Assembly (NCBI GenBank): GCA_003105265.1
Contig: PQAP01000006.1
Span: forward strand, 1 to 37,790
Origin: a candidate division GN15 bacterium
Lineage (GTDB): Bacteria; Zixibacteria; MSB-5A5; GN15; FEB-12
Length of the DNA stretch: 37,790 bases
Reading direction: 5' to 3'
Made by a program: the position numbers and the translations under genes. Positions 7,451 to 14,779 of the stretch are shown piece by piece; the first letter of the stretch is position 1; the number at the start of each line of letters is the position of its first letter. The notes beneath the pieces were generated by a model. That model did no database searches. It worked only from the letters and a program-made list of their open reading frames with translations, and was not told the DNA's origin.

Positions 7451-8422
7451 ATGGCTCAGGATACGGTGTACGCCGGCATAGATATCGGCGGCACGAATAT
7501 CAAGTACGGACTGGTCGATGCCAGGGGGAAGGTGCTGTTCAAAGAGCAGCGACCGACGATGGTGGAAAAAGGGGCGGAGCCGCTCATGCACCTGGTTGCG
7601 AATATAGCGGAGCGCCTTTTATACCACGCCGCCGAAGATGACTACGATGTCAAATGGCTCGGAGTTGGCACGCCAGGGGCGGTGGACGGTCGCACGGGGA
7701 AGGTGATCAGTCTCAGTCCGAATATCGACGGCTGGCAGGGGATGGAGATCGGCCAGATACTCCGCGAGCGCGTGAACCTGCCGGTGTATGTGGACAATGA
7801 CGTCAATGCCATGGCGCTGGCGGAGTCGCGATTCGGCGCCGCCGTCGGATACAAAATGGTAGTTTGCGTGGCCGTGGGAACGGGAGTCGGTGGCGGCATC
7901 GTGGTCGACGGCAAGCTGTGGCGGGGGGCCAATCACACGGCCGGTGAAATCGGGCACATGTCAATCAACGTGAACGGACCGGCCTGCCGGTGCGGCAACA
8001 AGGGGTGTATGGAGGTATATTGTTCATCGGCAGCGATGCTGACCCTCGCGAAGGCGAAATGGCATAACGAGATACCGCCGACCATTAACGATGTGCTTGA
8101 TGGGTCGCTGGACAATCTGTCCATCAAAAAGTTGTTTGCCGCGGCAAAAAAGGAAGACGAGACGGCGCTGTCGGTTATAAACGAAACCGCGCAGTTGCTT
8201 GGCCTCGGATTGGCCGGAGTGGTGAACCTTCTCAACCCGGATATCGTAGTGATAGGTGGCGGTGTGGCGGACGGCGGTGCCGGCTATGTTGAAACGGTCG
8301 CAGCGGAAATCCGCAAGCGTTCGTTCAGCACAGCTACGGAGAACTTGAGAATTGCGCGGGCATCGCTTGGCAATGATGCCGGGTTTATCGGCGCCGGGAT
8401 ACTGGGTGAGTCCAGAAGCTGA
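7451..8422 (+). CDS. ROK-family sugar kinase (glucokinase-like)
   Basis: The 323-residue protein is an ATP-dependent sugar kinase of the ROK family, most like bacterial glucokinases. The phosphate-binding DIGGTNIKYG is at residues 11-20 and the sugar-binding NDVNA contains the catalytic base D117. AVGTGVGGGI is at 141-150. The ROK zinc site is intact: H169 (GEIGHM) with C179, C181 and C186 in CRCGNKGCME. The adenosine-binding region LLNPDIVVIGGG lies near the C-terminus. There is no N-terminal helix-turn-helix, so it is a kinase and not a ROK repressor. Expected activity is phosphorylation of glucose or an N-acetylhexosamine in the cytoplasm; the exact sugar cannot be told from sequence. A small membrane protein follows 22 bases later. 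Confidence 0.9.
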   Translation: MAQDTVYAGIDIGGTNIKYGLVDARGKVLFKEQRPTMVEKGAEPLMHLVANIAERLLYHAAEDDYDVKWLGVGTPGAVDGRTGKVISLSPNIDGWQGMEIGQILRERVNLPVYVDNDVNAMALAESRFGAAVGYKMVVCVAVGTGVGGGIVVDGKLWRGANHTAGEIGHMSINVNGPACRCGNKGCMEVYCSSAAMLTLAKAKWHNEIPPTINDVLDGSLDNLSIKKLFAAAKKEDETALSVINETAQLLGLGLAGVVNLLNPDIVVIGGGVADGGAGYVETVAAEIRKRSFSTATENLRIARASLGNDAGFIGAGILGESRS

Positions 8423-8444
8423 TCGAAGGAAGAAAGAGGTTTCG

Positions 8445-8816
8445 ATGACAGACAAGCAGCATCGTCCGCTTACCTACTTACTGGTCCTGTGGTATTCGTA
8501 CATCTTTGCCGCGACCTACGTATTGTACGGCGCGGTCAGTCTGATTCTTGCGGTGCTTGACCGAAATTACACTGATCTCATGACGCCGCTCGTCATGCTC
8601 ATGATCGGAATCGTGCTGGTAGTGGCGGCGCTGGGATTCCGCGACCTCAAAGCGTGGGGCTGGTATTCCCTGGTGGTGGTGCACGGACTGGTGATCCTTC
8701 GCGCCATCTTCAGTCTCGCGCAGATCGATTCGGTCGTCCTGGCCATTCTCTCTCTGGCGGCACTCGTCTGCCTTTTTGTCCCGCCGACGCGCCTCTACCT
8801 GTTCGGCGAGCGGTAG
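8445..8816 (+). CDS. Small four-helix membrane protein of unknown function
   Basis: The 123-residue protein is almost entirely hydrophobic with about four membrane segments (near 10-36, 43-62, 70-88 and 92-112) and short polar ends. I recognise no family. A purine-rich ribosome binding site (AGAAAGAGG) precedes the ATG, and the gene starts 22 bases after the ROK kinase stop, so co-transcription is likely. Nothing in the sequence links it to sugar uptake directly. Confidence 0.75.
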   Translation: MTDKQHRPLTYLLVLWYSYIFAATYVLYGAVSLILAVLDRNYTDLMTPLVMLMIGIVLVVAALGFRDLKAWGWYSLVVVHGLVILRAIFSLAQIDSVVLAILSLAALVCLFVPPTRLYLFGER

Positions 8817-8823
8817 ATTTTCG

Positions 8824-8851
8824 TTGACTTCCCGACAAAAGCAGGTAGCTT
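8824..8851 (+). promoter_or_regulatory. Promoter for tRNA-Phe
   Basis: TTGACT (8824-8829), a 16-base spacer and TAGCTT (8846-8851). The predicted transcription start near 8858 gives a 19-base leader before the mature tRNA. The -35 begins only 7 bases after the preceding stop codon. Confidence 0.5.
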
Positions 8852-8876
8852 AGCCACTCTCAAACGCGTTTCTGTT

Positions 8877-8949
<73 letters not shown>

Positions 8950-8962
8950 CTTTCTTTTGAGG

Positions 8963-9382
8963 TCATTTGTCACCGCGGCAGCAATTGCCGCAGGCCGCGA
9001 TCTCAGTGGTGATTAAATCAATCCGCATCAGAGCCAGCAGCGTAATCCCGCGCTCATCGGTTTCGATCGTCTGCACCGCGCAGACATCGTCCGGTCCGCT
9101 GCGGCTGAAACCAAGCATCGCGCGAAGGCCGTGCTGCACGGCGGTGAGATGCTTGAGAGTCAGAAACTCCCATGTCTGGCTACGAGTGGGAAGGACAGTG
9201 AGGACATCTTCGAGAGTGGCTGAAAGGACGTCGACTGCGGGGCGCCGGTCGATCCATTTTCGAAGTAGTGACGGATTACCGACTGCGGCGCCACAAGTGA
9301 GTTTCGCCAAGCTATAATGAATAATGCAGTCCTGATGATCGATCGTCAAACTGAGGATTTCTGTGACATCTGTGCACGGCAT
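8963..9382 (-). CDS. IscU/NifU-like iron-sulfur scaffold homologue with altered ligands
   Basis: This 139-residue protein looks like a divergent member of the IscU/NifU N-terminal family, which builds Fe-S clusters on three Cys and an Asp. PCTD at residues 2-5 aligns with the family CGD, keeping Cys and Asp. Exactly 26 residues later comes LTCGAAVG, matching FGCGAAIA with the second ligand Cys. WIDRRP then parallels the EWVKGK region. The third ligand should fall in a KxHCS motif, but here it reads LKHLT, so that Cys appears lost. A C-terminal extension of about 50 residues ends in ACGNCC and adds four further Cys, which could supply ligands. The gene is convergent with tRNA-Phe, 13 bases apart. 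The start is ATG 9382; a GTG at 9400 is possible. The homology is from motif reading and is moderately sure. Confidence 0.6.
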   Translation of the reverse strand: MPCTDVTEILSLTIDHQDCIIHYSLAKLTCGAAVGNPSLLRKWIDRRPAVDVLSATLEDVLTVLPTRSQTWEFLTLKHLTAVQHGLRAMLGFSRSGPDDVCAVQTIETDERGITLLALMRIDLITTEIAACGNCCRGDK

Positions 9383-9387
9383 AATAC

Positions 9388-9417
9388 AGGATAGCTCCAC
9401 TCCTGTTTGGCTGTCAA
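9388..9417 (-). promoter_or_regulatory. Promoter for the IscU-like gene
   Basis: Reading leftward: TTGACA (9417-9412), an 18-base spacer and TATCCT (9393-9388). The predicted transcription start is 9381-9382, coinciding with the ATG at 9382. The transcript would be leaderless. If so, the alternative GTG at 9400 lies upstream of the mRNA start. Confidence 0.5.
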
Positions 9418-9461
9418 GAGGCGGGCCTATCAGCAGATCGGATAAAAGATGCGGACGGCGT

Positions 9462-9478
9462 TTGTCTCAATGTGACAA
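9462..9478. promoter_or_regulatory. Possible operator palindrome in a divergent promoter region
   Basis: TTGTC and GACAA form a perfect 5-base inverted repeat separated by 7 bases. It lies between the leftward promoter of the IscU-like gene and the rightward promoter of the aminotransferase. The binding protein is unknown and the repeat is short enough to be chance. Confidence 0.25.
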
Positions 9479-9506
9479 TCATGTTGAAAGCCAGTACCGT
9501 CGCGTA

Positions 9507-9536
9507 TTGAGATTGTTCTTATATTCACAATATGAT
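9507..9536 (+). promoter_or_regulatory. Promoter for the aminotransferase transcript
   Basis: TTGAGA (9507-9512), an 18-base spacer and TATGAT (9531-9536), in a locally AT-rich stretch. The predicted transcription start near 9543 gives a leader of about 86 bases, long enough to hold the small upstream ORF. Confidence 0.5.
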
Positions 9537-9588
9537 ATATTTCGTACAAGATCACGTGACTGACTAAAAGCGGTCCGTGAAGGATAAA

Positions 9589-9639
9589 ATGAAGAAGAGA
9601 GCACTTAACGTGCTCGAAAGGATAAAGGCATGGCGATAA
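9589..9639 (+). CDS. Putative 16-residue leader peptide
   Basis: ATG at 9589 opens a 16-codon frame encoding MKKRALNVLERIKAWR, ending in TAA at 9637-9639. A GAAGGA ribosome binding site lies 4 bases upstream. The frame overlaps the first 10 bases of the aminotransferase in another reading frame, so ribosomes ending here would release on top of the aminotransferase start. Six of 16 residues are basic. Its coding for a real peptide is inferred from the ribosome binding site and overlap only. Confidence 0.4.
   Translation: MKKRALNVLERIKAWR
9599..9615 (+). repeat. Hairpin inside the leader ORF
   Basis: GAGCAC (9599-9604) and GTGCTC (9610-9615) form a perfect 6-bp stem around TTAAC. It ends 2 bases before the GAAAGGA ribosome binding site region of the aminotransferase. 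It has no T-run, so it is not a terminator. Confidence 0.5.
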
Positions 9640-10838
9640 GCGTTAATCATCAGGTGCAACCGGAGAAGTGGCTGATTGCGCCGCATGTGATCCGATTAGA
9701 GACTTCGATTATCCGTGAAATTCTCAAGATTTCGTCGCAACCGGGGGTGATTTCGTTCGCCGGCGGCCTCCCCGCGCCGGAACTGTTTCCGCTCGAGGAT
9801 CTGAAGAGAATATGCGGTGAAGTGATCGAGAAATACGGTCCGGCGGGATTCCAGTACGCGCTGTCACGCGGGGTACCGGTATTTGTCAAACTCCTGGCTG
9901 AGCGAGCGACCGTGTCGGGCTGTCCGACCGAGCCGGAGAACGTGCTCGTGACGGCGGGCGCCCAGCAGGCGATCGAGCTGGTCGCGCGGGCGTTCATTGA
10001 TCCGGGGGATTATGTCATCGTCGAAAATCCTACGTACGTCGGTGCGCTGCAGGCCTTCAATTATTACCAGGCCCGCTATGTGCCGATCGAAATGGACAAA
10101 GAGGGAATGCGGGTTGAGCAGGTGGAAACGAGCATCCGCAAATACAATCCCAAGCTGATTTACACGGTCTCAAATTTCCAGAACCCGACCGGAATCACGA
10201 TGAGCGAGGAGCGGCGACAGGCGCTGGTGGACGTGGCGGTGAAATACAATATTCCGCTGGTCGATGACAATCCGTATCGGGAAATTCGGTTTGCCGGCAC
10301 TCCGGCGACCCAATTGAAAGCCATCGGCGGCGACGCCGTAATCGAGCTGCACACCTTCTCCAAGACGGTAGCACCGGGATTGAGAATCGGCTGGATCAAT
10401 GGACCCAAGCCGATCCTGAGCCAATTCGAGAAAGTGAAGCAGTGCACAGACCTTCACACCAATTCCTTCAGCCAGTATGTGATCTATGAATTCGTCAAGC
10501 AGGGGCTGATGGATCCTCAGATCGAAAAGATCAAAGCCAATTACCTGGAGAAGCGCAACACCATGCTGCACTCGCTGGAGAAGTACTTCCCGGCCGGTGT
10601 GACCTGGACCAACCCCGAAGGGGGATTGTTCCTTTGGCTGGAATTACCCAAGGGAATTTCGGCTAAGGAGATGCTGCCGCGGGCAATCGAACGGGGCGTG
10701 GCGTATGTGTACGGCTCGCCGTTCTTCGCGGGCGGCGGCGGCGAGAATACGATGCGGCTTGGATTCTCCAATCCGTCTGTTTCAGACATTGTCGAGGGTG
10801 TCAAACGGCTCGGCACGCTGCTCAAAGAGAAGGTCTGA
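9630..10838 (+). CDS. PLP-dependent aminotransferase (class I/II, LysN/2-aminoadipate type)
   Basis: This 402-residue fold-type I aminotransferase keeps FAGGLPAPELFP at 43-54, typical of the LysN/Aro8/MocR-like subgroup. TAGAQQAIEL lies at 108-117 at the cofactor phosphate site. QNPTG is at 184-188, DDNPY at 212-216, and the Schiff-base lysine K245 is in FSKTVAPGLRIGW. There is no GntR-type DNA-binding domain, so it is an enzyme and not a MocR regulator. Members transaminate 2-aminoadipate, branched-chain, aromatic or other amino acids with 2-oxoglutarate; the substrate cannot be fixed here. An AAAGGA ribosome binding site precedes the ATG at 9630. A leader ORF overlaps the start, and a strong terminator follows. 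The next gene is the DapF-like protein, which hints at amino-acid metabolism but has its own promoter. Confidence 0.88.
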   Translation: MAISVNHQVQPEKWLIAPHVIRLETSIIREILKISSQPGVISFAGGLPAPELFPLEDLKRICGEVIEKYGPAGFQYALSRGVPVFVKLLAERATVSGCPTEPENVLVTAGAQQAIELVARAFIDPGDYVIVENPTYVGALQAFNYYQARYVPIEMDKEGMRVEQVETSIRKYNPKLIYTVSNFQNPTGITMSEERRQALVDVAVKYNIPLVDDNPYREIRFAGTPATQLKAIGGDAVIELHTFSKTVAPGLRIGWINGPKPILSQFEKVKQCTDLHTNSFSQYVIYEFVKQGLMDPQIEKIKANYLEKRNTMLHSLEKYFPAGVTWTNPEGGLFLWLELPKGISAKEMLPRAIERGVAYVYGSPFFAGGGGENTMRLGFSNPSVSDIVEGVKRLGTLLKEKV

Positions 10839-10858
10839 GCGTATAGATCTATTCGCAG

Positions 10859-10883
10859 AACCCGCCTTCGGGCGGGTTTTTTT
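10859..10883 (+). terminator. Strong intrinsic terminator after the aminotransferase
   Basis: AACCCGCC pairs perfectly with GGCGGGTT around a TTCG tetraloop, and seven T follow from 10877. It sits 21 bases after the stop codon. It separates the aminotransferase transcript from the DapF-like gene. Confidence 0.93.
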
Positions 10884-10884
10884 A

Positions 10885-10913
10885 TTGCTGTTTGGACAAT
10901 CCGGCGTTAGATA
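10885..10913 (+). promoter_or_regulatory. Promoter for the DapF-like gene
   Basis: TTGCTG (10885-10890), a 17-base spacer and TAGATA (10908-10913). The predicted transcription start is near 10920, two bases before the ATG at 10922. No Shine-Dalgarno is present (the bases before ATG are GTCCCCT). Confidence 0.4.
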
Positions 10914-10921
10914 CGTCCCCT

Positions 10922-11764
10922 ATGAAAATCCAATTCAGCAAGTATCAGGCGCTGGGAAATGACTTTCTGGTAGTCGACCGCACGGGTATTCGGTTCAGCA
11001 GAGCGCGCCTTGGTCGTCTGGCCCTCGACATGTGCAACCGGCGGACCGGGGTCGGGGCGGACGGCATACTGCTACTCACGAAGGCCGGGACAGCTAATAG
11101 CAAAGTAGATGTGTTCAACGCTGACGGCGGTTGGGCAGAAAAATCGGGAAATGGTCTGAGGATCACGGCGGCGCACCTGCGGATGAACGGTGAGAAGTCG
11201 TCGACTTTCCGCATCCTCATGGGCGGAGAGGAATCGCTGGTCGCGCTCAAGAAGACTATTCCGGGCGGATACCTTGTGACAGCGGAATTGGGACAGCCGG
11301 ACTTTCGGTCATCCCATGTGCCGGTCAAGAGCCGGAACACGTATTTGATAAACGGCGCCGTTCGAATTGCCGGGAAGCCGGTAACGGCGACCTGCCTGTC
11401 AATCGGCAATCCGCATACGGTGATCTTCGTCGATGACTTCGATTTTGACTGGCATGCACTGGGTCGCGCTCTGGAACATGCTCCGATTTTTCCGCGAGCG
11501 ACCAATGTCGAATTCGTGAAGGTAATGAGTCGATCAAAGCTGCGGGTGAACGACTGGGAGCGCGGCGCCGGCGCGACGGGATCTTCGGGGACGGGCGCGG
11601 CGGCGGCGGTCTGTGCGGCCGTGATGCTGGGGAAGGCCGAGCGGGAATGCGAAGTGCGATTCGACACCGGTTCGTTGTTTATTCACTGGCGGGCGTCGGA
11701 TGACGTCATCGAACTTACCGGACCGGTGCAGTGCGTGATGTCCGGCATGTACGAATGGCGGTGA
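10922..11764 (+). CDS. DapF-like diaminopimelate epimerase homologue with both catalytic Cys replaced by Ser
   Basis: The 280-residue protein has the length and two-domain layout of diaminopimelate epimerase, which interconverts LL- and meso-diaminopimelate for lysine and peptidoglycan. Substrate-contacting motifs are kept: LGNDFLVVD (11-19), RTGVGADG (41-48), NADGG with N66, GNPHTVIFVDD with N163, TNVEF with N195, and ERGAG with E213 and R214. The two proton-transfer cysteines are not. The motif CGNGxR reads SGNGLR with S75, and the motif ACGTG reads SSGTG with S222. Both are TCG codons, each two bases away from any Cys codon, so single sequencing errors do not explain them. Canonical DapF needs both thiols. 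The protein may be a different isomerase, an inactive homologue, or an epimerase with unusual chemistry. A catalytic dapF may exist elsewhere in the genome. Confidence 0.85.
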   Translation: MKIQFSKYQALGNDFLVVDRTGIRFSRARLGRLALDMCNRRTGVGADGILLLTKAGTANSKVDVFNADGGWAEKSGNGLRITAAHLRMNGEKSSTFRILMGGEESLVALKKTIPGGYLVTAELGQPDFRSSHVPVKSRNTYLINGAVRIAGKPVTATCLSIGNPHTVIFVDDFDFDWHALGRALEHAPIFPRATNVEFVKVMSRSKLRVNDWERGAGATGSSGTGAAAAVCAAVMLGKAERECEVRFDTGSLFIHWRASDDVIELTGPVQCVMSGMYEWR

Positions 11765-11852
11765 AGCAGCGGCCGGACTGTCGCCTGTTTGACTCACAAG
11801 ACTTGGTGCAAACACCGCGAAAACCCGGCTGCCGGATGACCGCGATTGGCCG

Positions 11853-11881
11853 TTGCGGTTTGCGGCCTGATTCCCCATATT
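11853..11881 (+). promoter_or_regulatory. Possible promoter for argS
   Basis: TTGCGG (11853-11858), a 17-base spacer and CATATT (11876-11881). The predicted transcription start near 11888 leaves a 26-base leader without a clear Shine-Dalgarno. Both boxes are only fair matches. I see nothing else in the 149-base gap before argS. Confidence 0.3.
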
Positions 11882-11913
11882 CGACACACGCTTAGCAGAA
11901 TTTGACGGACATT

Positions 11914-13722
11914 ATGAGTCTTGAACAGGATAAAGATCGATTTGCCGATGCCGTAGCCGAAGCATTTCGGCAAAGCTATCCGGAGCAATTCGAAACCGTC
12001 GGGGAAACGGGCGCATTTTCGGCAGGTGAAGTGCGCGCGAAGCTCGAAAAGCCGAAAGATGCACGGATGGGGCGGTTTGCCCTGCCGGTGTTTCCGTATC
12101 TCAAGTTGCTCAGGGCCAAGCCCGACGACGTGGCATCGCGTGTAGCGGCCGCTGCGAACAGCTTGCTTGAGGAGGACGGTGATTCGGGACTGTCAATCTC
12201 TGCGGATGGCGGCTACTTGAATGCGAAGATCGATCAGGTTGCGCAGATGCGCGCCACCCTTGCGGAAATACTTCGGAAGCAGGCGGCGTTTGGCAACTCG
12301 AATGACGGCGCGGGAAAGACGATACTCGTCGAATACTCGGCCCCGAACATTGCCAAGCCGTTTGGTGTCGGGCACCTTAGGTCGACCATTATCGGCAATT
12401 CGTTGCGCCTCATTTTCAAAAAACTGGGCTACCACTCGGTCGGGCTCAATTACCCCGGCGACTGGGGAACGCAGTTTGGCAAGATGATAGTTGCGTTCCG
12501 GAAATGGGGAAGCGAAGAGTCTTTGCAAGGAAACGCCGTCCGCAACCTCCTCGATCTTTATGTGCGGTTTCACAAGGAAGCTGAGCGGGATGCGGCACTC
12601 GAGGACGAAGCGCGGCTGGCGTTCAAGAATCTCGAGGACGGTGAGCCGGAAGCGACCAAGCTGTGGGAACGGTTCAAGACTATTTCATACGCTGAATTCG
12701 ATCGCATCTACACGCTGCTCGGGGTGGAATTCGATGTCGTTTACGGGGAATCGTTTCTGAATGACAAGATGAATGCTGTGATTGATCGCCTGAAACGGGA
12801 TGGCCTGGTGACTGTCTCTGATGGCGCGCTCATTGTCGATCTAAAGGACCCGCAGCTTCCACCTTCGCTGCTGCGCCGCTCGGACGGCGCAACCCTGTAT
12901 CAGACGCGTGATCTGGCGGGGATGGTGTACCGCTGGGAAAGATGGCACTTTCACGAGTGCCTTTATGTGGTAGGTTCATCGCAGGCCGACCATTTCAAAC
13001 AGGCGCTGAAAGTGATCGAGATGATGGAAACGGCCGAGCAGCTGCCGGAAGCGCAACGGATGGCTCAGCGGCTGCGCCATATCGGTTTCGGATGGGTGAA
13101 GTTCGGCGGTAAGGCGATGAAGACGCGCGAAGGAACGTTAATCTTTCTCGAAGAGGTTATCGACGAGGCGGTCAAACTGGTGCGCGAGAAGATCGAAGAG
13201 AAGAACCCGGACTTGAAGGCAATAGACGAGACGGCGCTGATGATTGGGGTGGGCGCGGTGGTCTTTTCTCAGTTGTCGGTGCGGCGCCACAAGGACGTCA
13301 ACTTCGACTGGGACGAGGTCCTGAGCTTTGAAGGTGAGACGGGGCCATACCTGCAGTACACACATGCGCGTCTATGCTCACTGCTCAGAAACTATGGCCG
13401 GGAGGTCGGCGCCGGCGTCGACTTTTCGCTGCTGGACCATGAAGAGGAACATCGGGTAGTTGAACTCCTGGCCGATTTTCCCGATGCGATTCGCGATGCG
13501 GCCGCGAACTACGACTCCTATTACCTCGCCACCTATCTGCTGCGACTGGCCGGTGCATTCAACAAAGTGTATCAGCGCAAAGACAGTCAGGGTCGGATTG
13601 ACAAGATCATATCCGAAAACCGGGCGCTGACGGAGGCGCGCATGGCGCTGGTCATATCGGTGGTGACGGTGCTGCGCGAGGGGCTTCGACTGCTCGGTCT
13701 GAAGGCACCGGAGGAAATGTGA
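11914..13722 (+). CDS. argS: Arginyl-tRNA synthetase
   Basis: ArgS charges tRNA-Arg in the cytoplasm and is a class I synthetase. The 602-residue protein begins with the N-terminal Add1 domain (about 1-110). The HIGH-type signature lies in NIAKPFGVGHLRST near residues 145-158, and GDWGTQFGK follows. The KMSK equivalent is GKAMKTREG at about 399-407. The C-terminal DALR anticodon-binding domain carries YTHARLCSL and ends with the typical LRLLGLKAPEEM. The chosen start is the ATG at 11914; a TTG four codons upstream is also in frame. No convincing Shine-Dalgarno is present. The shikimate operon begins 40 bases after its stop and may share its transcript. Confidence 0.95.
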   Translation: MSLEQDKDRFADAVAEAFRQSYPEQFETVGETGAFSAGEVRAKLEKPKDARMGRFALPVFPYLKLLRAKPDDVASRVAAAANSLLEEDGDSGLSISADGGYLNAKIDQVAQMRATLAEILRKQAAFGNSNDGAGKTILVEYSAPNIAKPFGVGHLRSTIIGNSLRLIFKKLGYHSVGLNYPGDWGTQFGKMIVAFRKWGSEESLQGNAVRNLLDLYVRFHKEAERDAALEDEARLAFKNLEDGEPEATKLWERFKTISYAEFDRIYTLLGVEFDVVYGESFLNDKMNAVIDRLKRDGLVTVSDGALIVDLKDPQLPPSLLRRSDGATLYQTRDLAGMVYRWERWHFHECLYVVGSSQADHFKQALKVIEMMETAEQLPEAQRMAQRLRHIGFGWVKFGGKAMKTREGTLIFLEEVIDEAVKLVREKIEEKNPDLKAIDETALMIGVGAVVFSQLSVRRHKDVNFDWDEVLSFEGETGPYLQYTHARLCSLLRNYGREVGAGVDFSLLDHEEEHRVVELLADFPDAIRDAAANYDSYYLATYLLRLAGAFNKVYQRKDSQGRIDKIISENRALTEARMALVISVVTVLREGLRLLGLKAPEEM

Positions 13723-13762
13723 TGAGGTCGGCGAGCCGGCGCACTCGGGATTGGGAGAATAA

Positions 13763-14779
13763 GTGTTTATCGTAATGTCACCGGGGGCGACCCGGGAACA
13801 GATCGCGGCCGTTTGTGATGAGATTTCCCGGATGGGACTGAAAGCGCATCCCATAAACGGCACCACCCGTACGGCCATTGGCGTGACCGGCAACAAGACG
13901 CAGGTGGCCGCGGACCATTTGCTGGTACTCTCCGGAGTGGAAGATGTCGTGCACGTATCATCGCCGTACCGATTGGCCAGTCGCGAGTCGCATCCCGATA
14001 GCACCGTAATCAATGTTGGCGGAGTGAAATTCGGAGGTTCCGAGTTCAGCGTGATCGCCGGACCATGCGCGGTGGAGAGCCGAGAACAATTGATGACCGC
14101 AGCGAACCGGGTCGCGCGCGCCGGAGTGAAGTTGTTTCGGGGCGGAGCGTACAAGCCGAGAACATCGCCGTACAGTTTTCAGGGCTTGGGAAAGCCGGGT
14201 CTGGAATTGCTGGCGGAAGTGCGCGCGAAGTACGGGCTTCGTATCGTGACTGAAGCAATCGACACCGAAACGATCGAGATGGTGGCGGAATATTCGGACA
14301 TCATCCAGCTCGGTGCCCGGAATATGCAAAACTTCTCGCTATTGAAGAAAGCCGGGCGGATGCGGAAGCCGGTGTTGCTGAAACGCGGGATGGCGGCGAC
14401 TGTCGAGGAGTTCCTGCTGGCGGCCGAGTATATTTTGTCGGAGGGGAATGAACAGGTGATTCTTTGCGAGCGGGGGATTCGCACAATGGCGGAACCGGCT
14501 CGCAATGTCCTGGACTTAGCGGTTATCCCTCAGATCAAGCTACTCAGTCACCTGCCGATCATCGCCGATCCGAGCCACGGCACCGGCCGGCAGGCGCGCA
14601 TATTGCCGATGTCACGCGCCTCATTGGCTGCCGGAGCCGACGGGTTGCTGATCGAAGTGCATCACGCTCCGGAGGCGGCGCTCTCCGATGGCCCGCAGGC
14701 GATTACGCTCGACGAATTTGACACGCTGATGGCGGAACTGCGGAAGCTGGGGCCCGCTGTGGGCAGGATTGTGCACTGA
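13763..14779 (+). CDS. aroF: 3-deoxy-7-phosphoheptulonate (DAHP) synthase, type I-beta
   Basis: This enzyme condenses phosphoenolpyruvate and erythrose 4-phosphate, the first step of the shikimate pathway. The 338-residue protein has an N-terminal ferredoxin-like regulatory domain (about 1-75), as in Thermotoga-type enzymes. The TIM barrel carries AGPCAVES (99-106), FRGGAYKPRTSPYSFQGLG (125-143), GARNMQNF, LLKRG, ERGIRT and IADPSHGTG. Together these form the PEP, metal and E4P sites. In characterised relatives the N-terminal domain gives feedback inhibition by Tyr or Phe; that is likely but unproved here. The start is GTG at 13763, supported by GGGAG 6 bases upstream and the family N-terminus. 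Its stop overlaps the aroA start by one base (TGATG). Confidence 0.95.
   Translation: MFIVMSPGATREQIAAVCDEISRMGLKAHPINGTTRTAIGVTGNKTQVAADHLLVLSGVEDVVHVSSPYRLASRESHPDSTVINVGGVKFGGSEFSVIAGPCAVESREQLMTAANRVARAGVKLFRGGAYKPRTSPYSFQGLGKPGLELLAEVRAKYGLRIVTEAIDTETIEMVAEYSDIIQLGARNMQNFSLLKKAGRMRKPVLLKRGMAATVEEFLLAAEYILSEGNEQVILCERGIRTMAEPARNVLDLAVIPQIKLLSHLPIIADPSHGTGRQARILPMSRASLAAGADGLLIEVHHAPEAALSDGPQAITLDEFDTLMAELRKLGPAVGRIVH

Noticed and set aside
9383-9400. GTG at 9400 as the start of the IscU-like gene.
   Set aside because: It would lie upstream of the predicted transcription start at 9381-9382 and the added residues have no counterpart in the family motif. It is not fully excluded.
10859-10883. 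The terminator hairpin as an attenuator of the DapF-like gene.
   Set aside because: It directly follows the aminotransferase stop, and a promoter for the DapF-like gene lies just downstream, so a plain end-of-transcript role is simpler.
10922-11764. The DapF-like gene as a decaying pseudogene.
   Set aside because: The frame is full length, all other active-site motifs are intact, and it has its own promoter. Only the two Cys positions differ.
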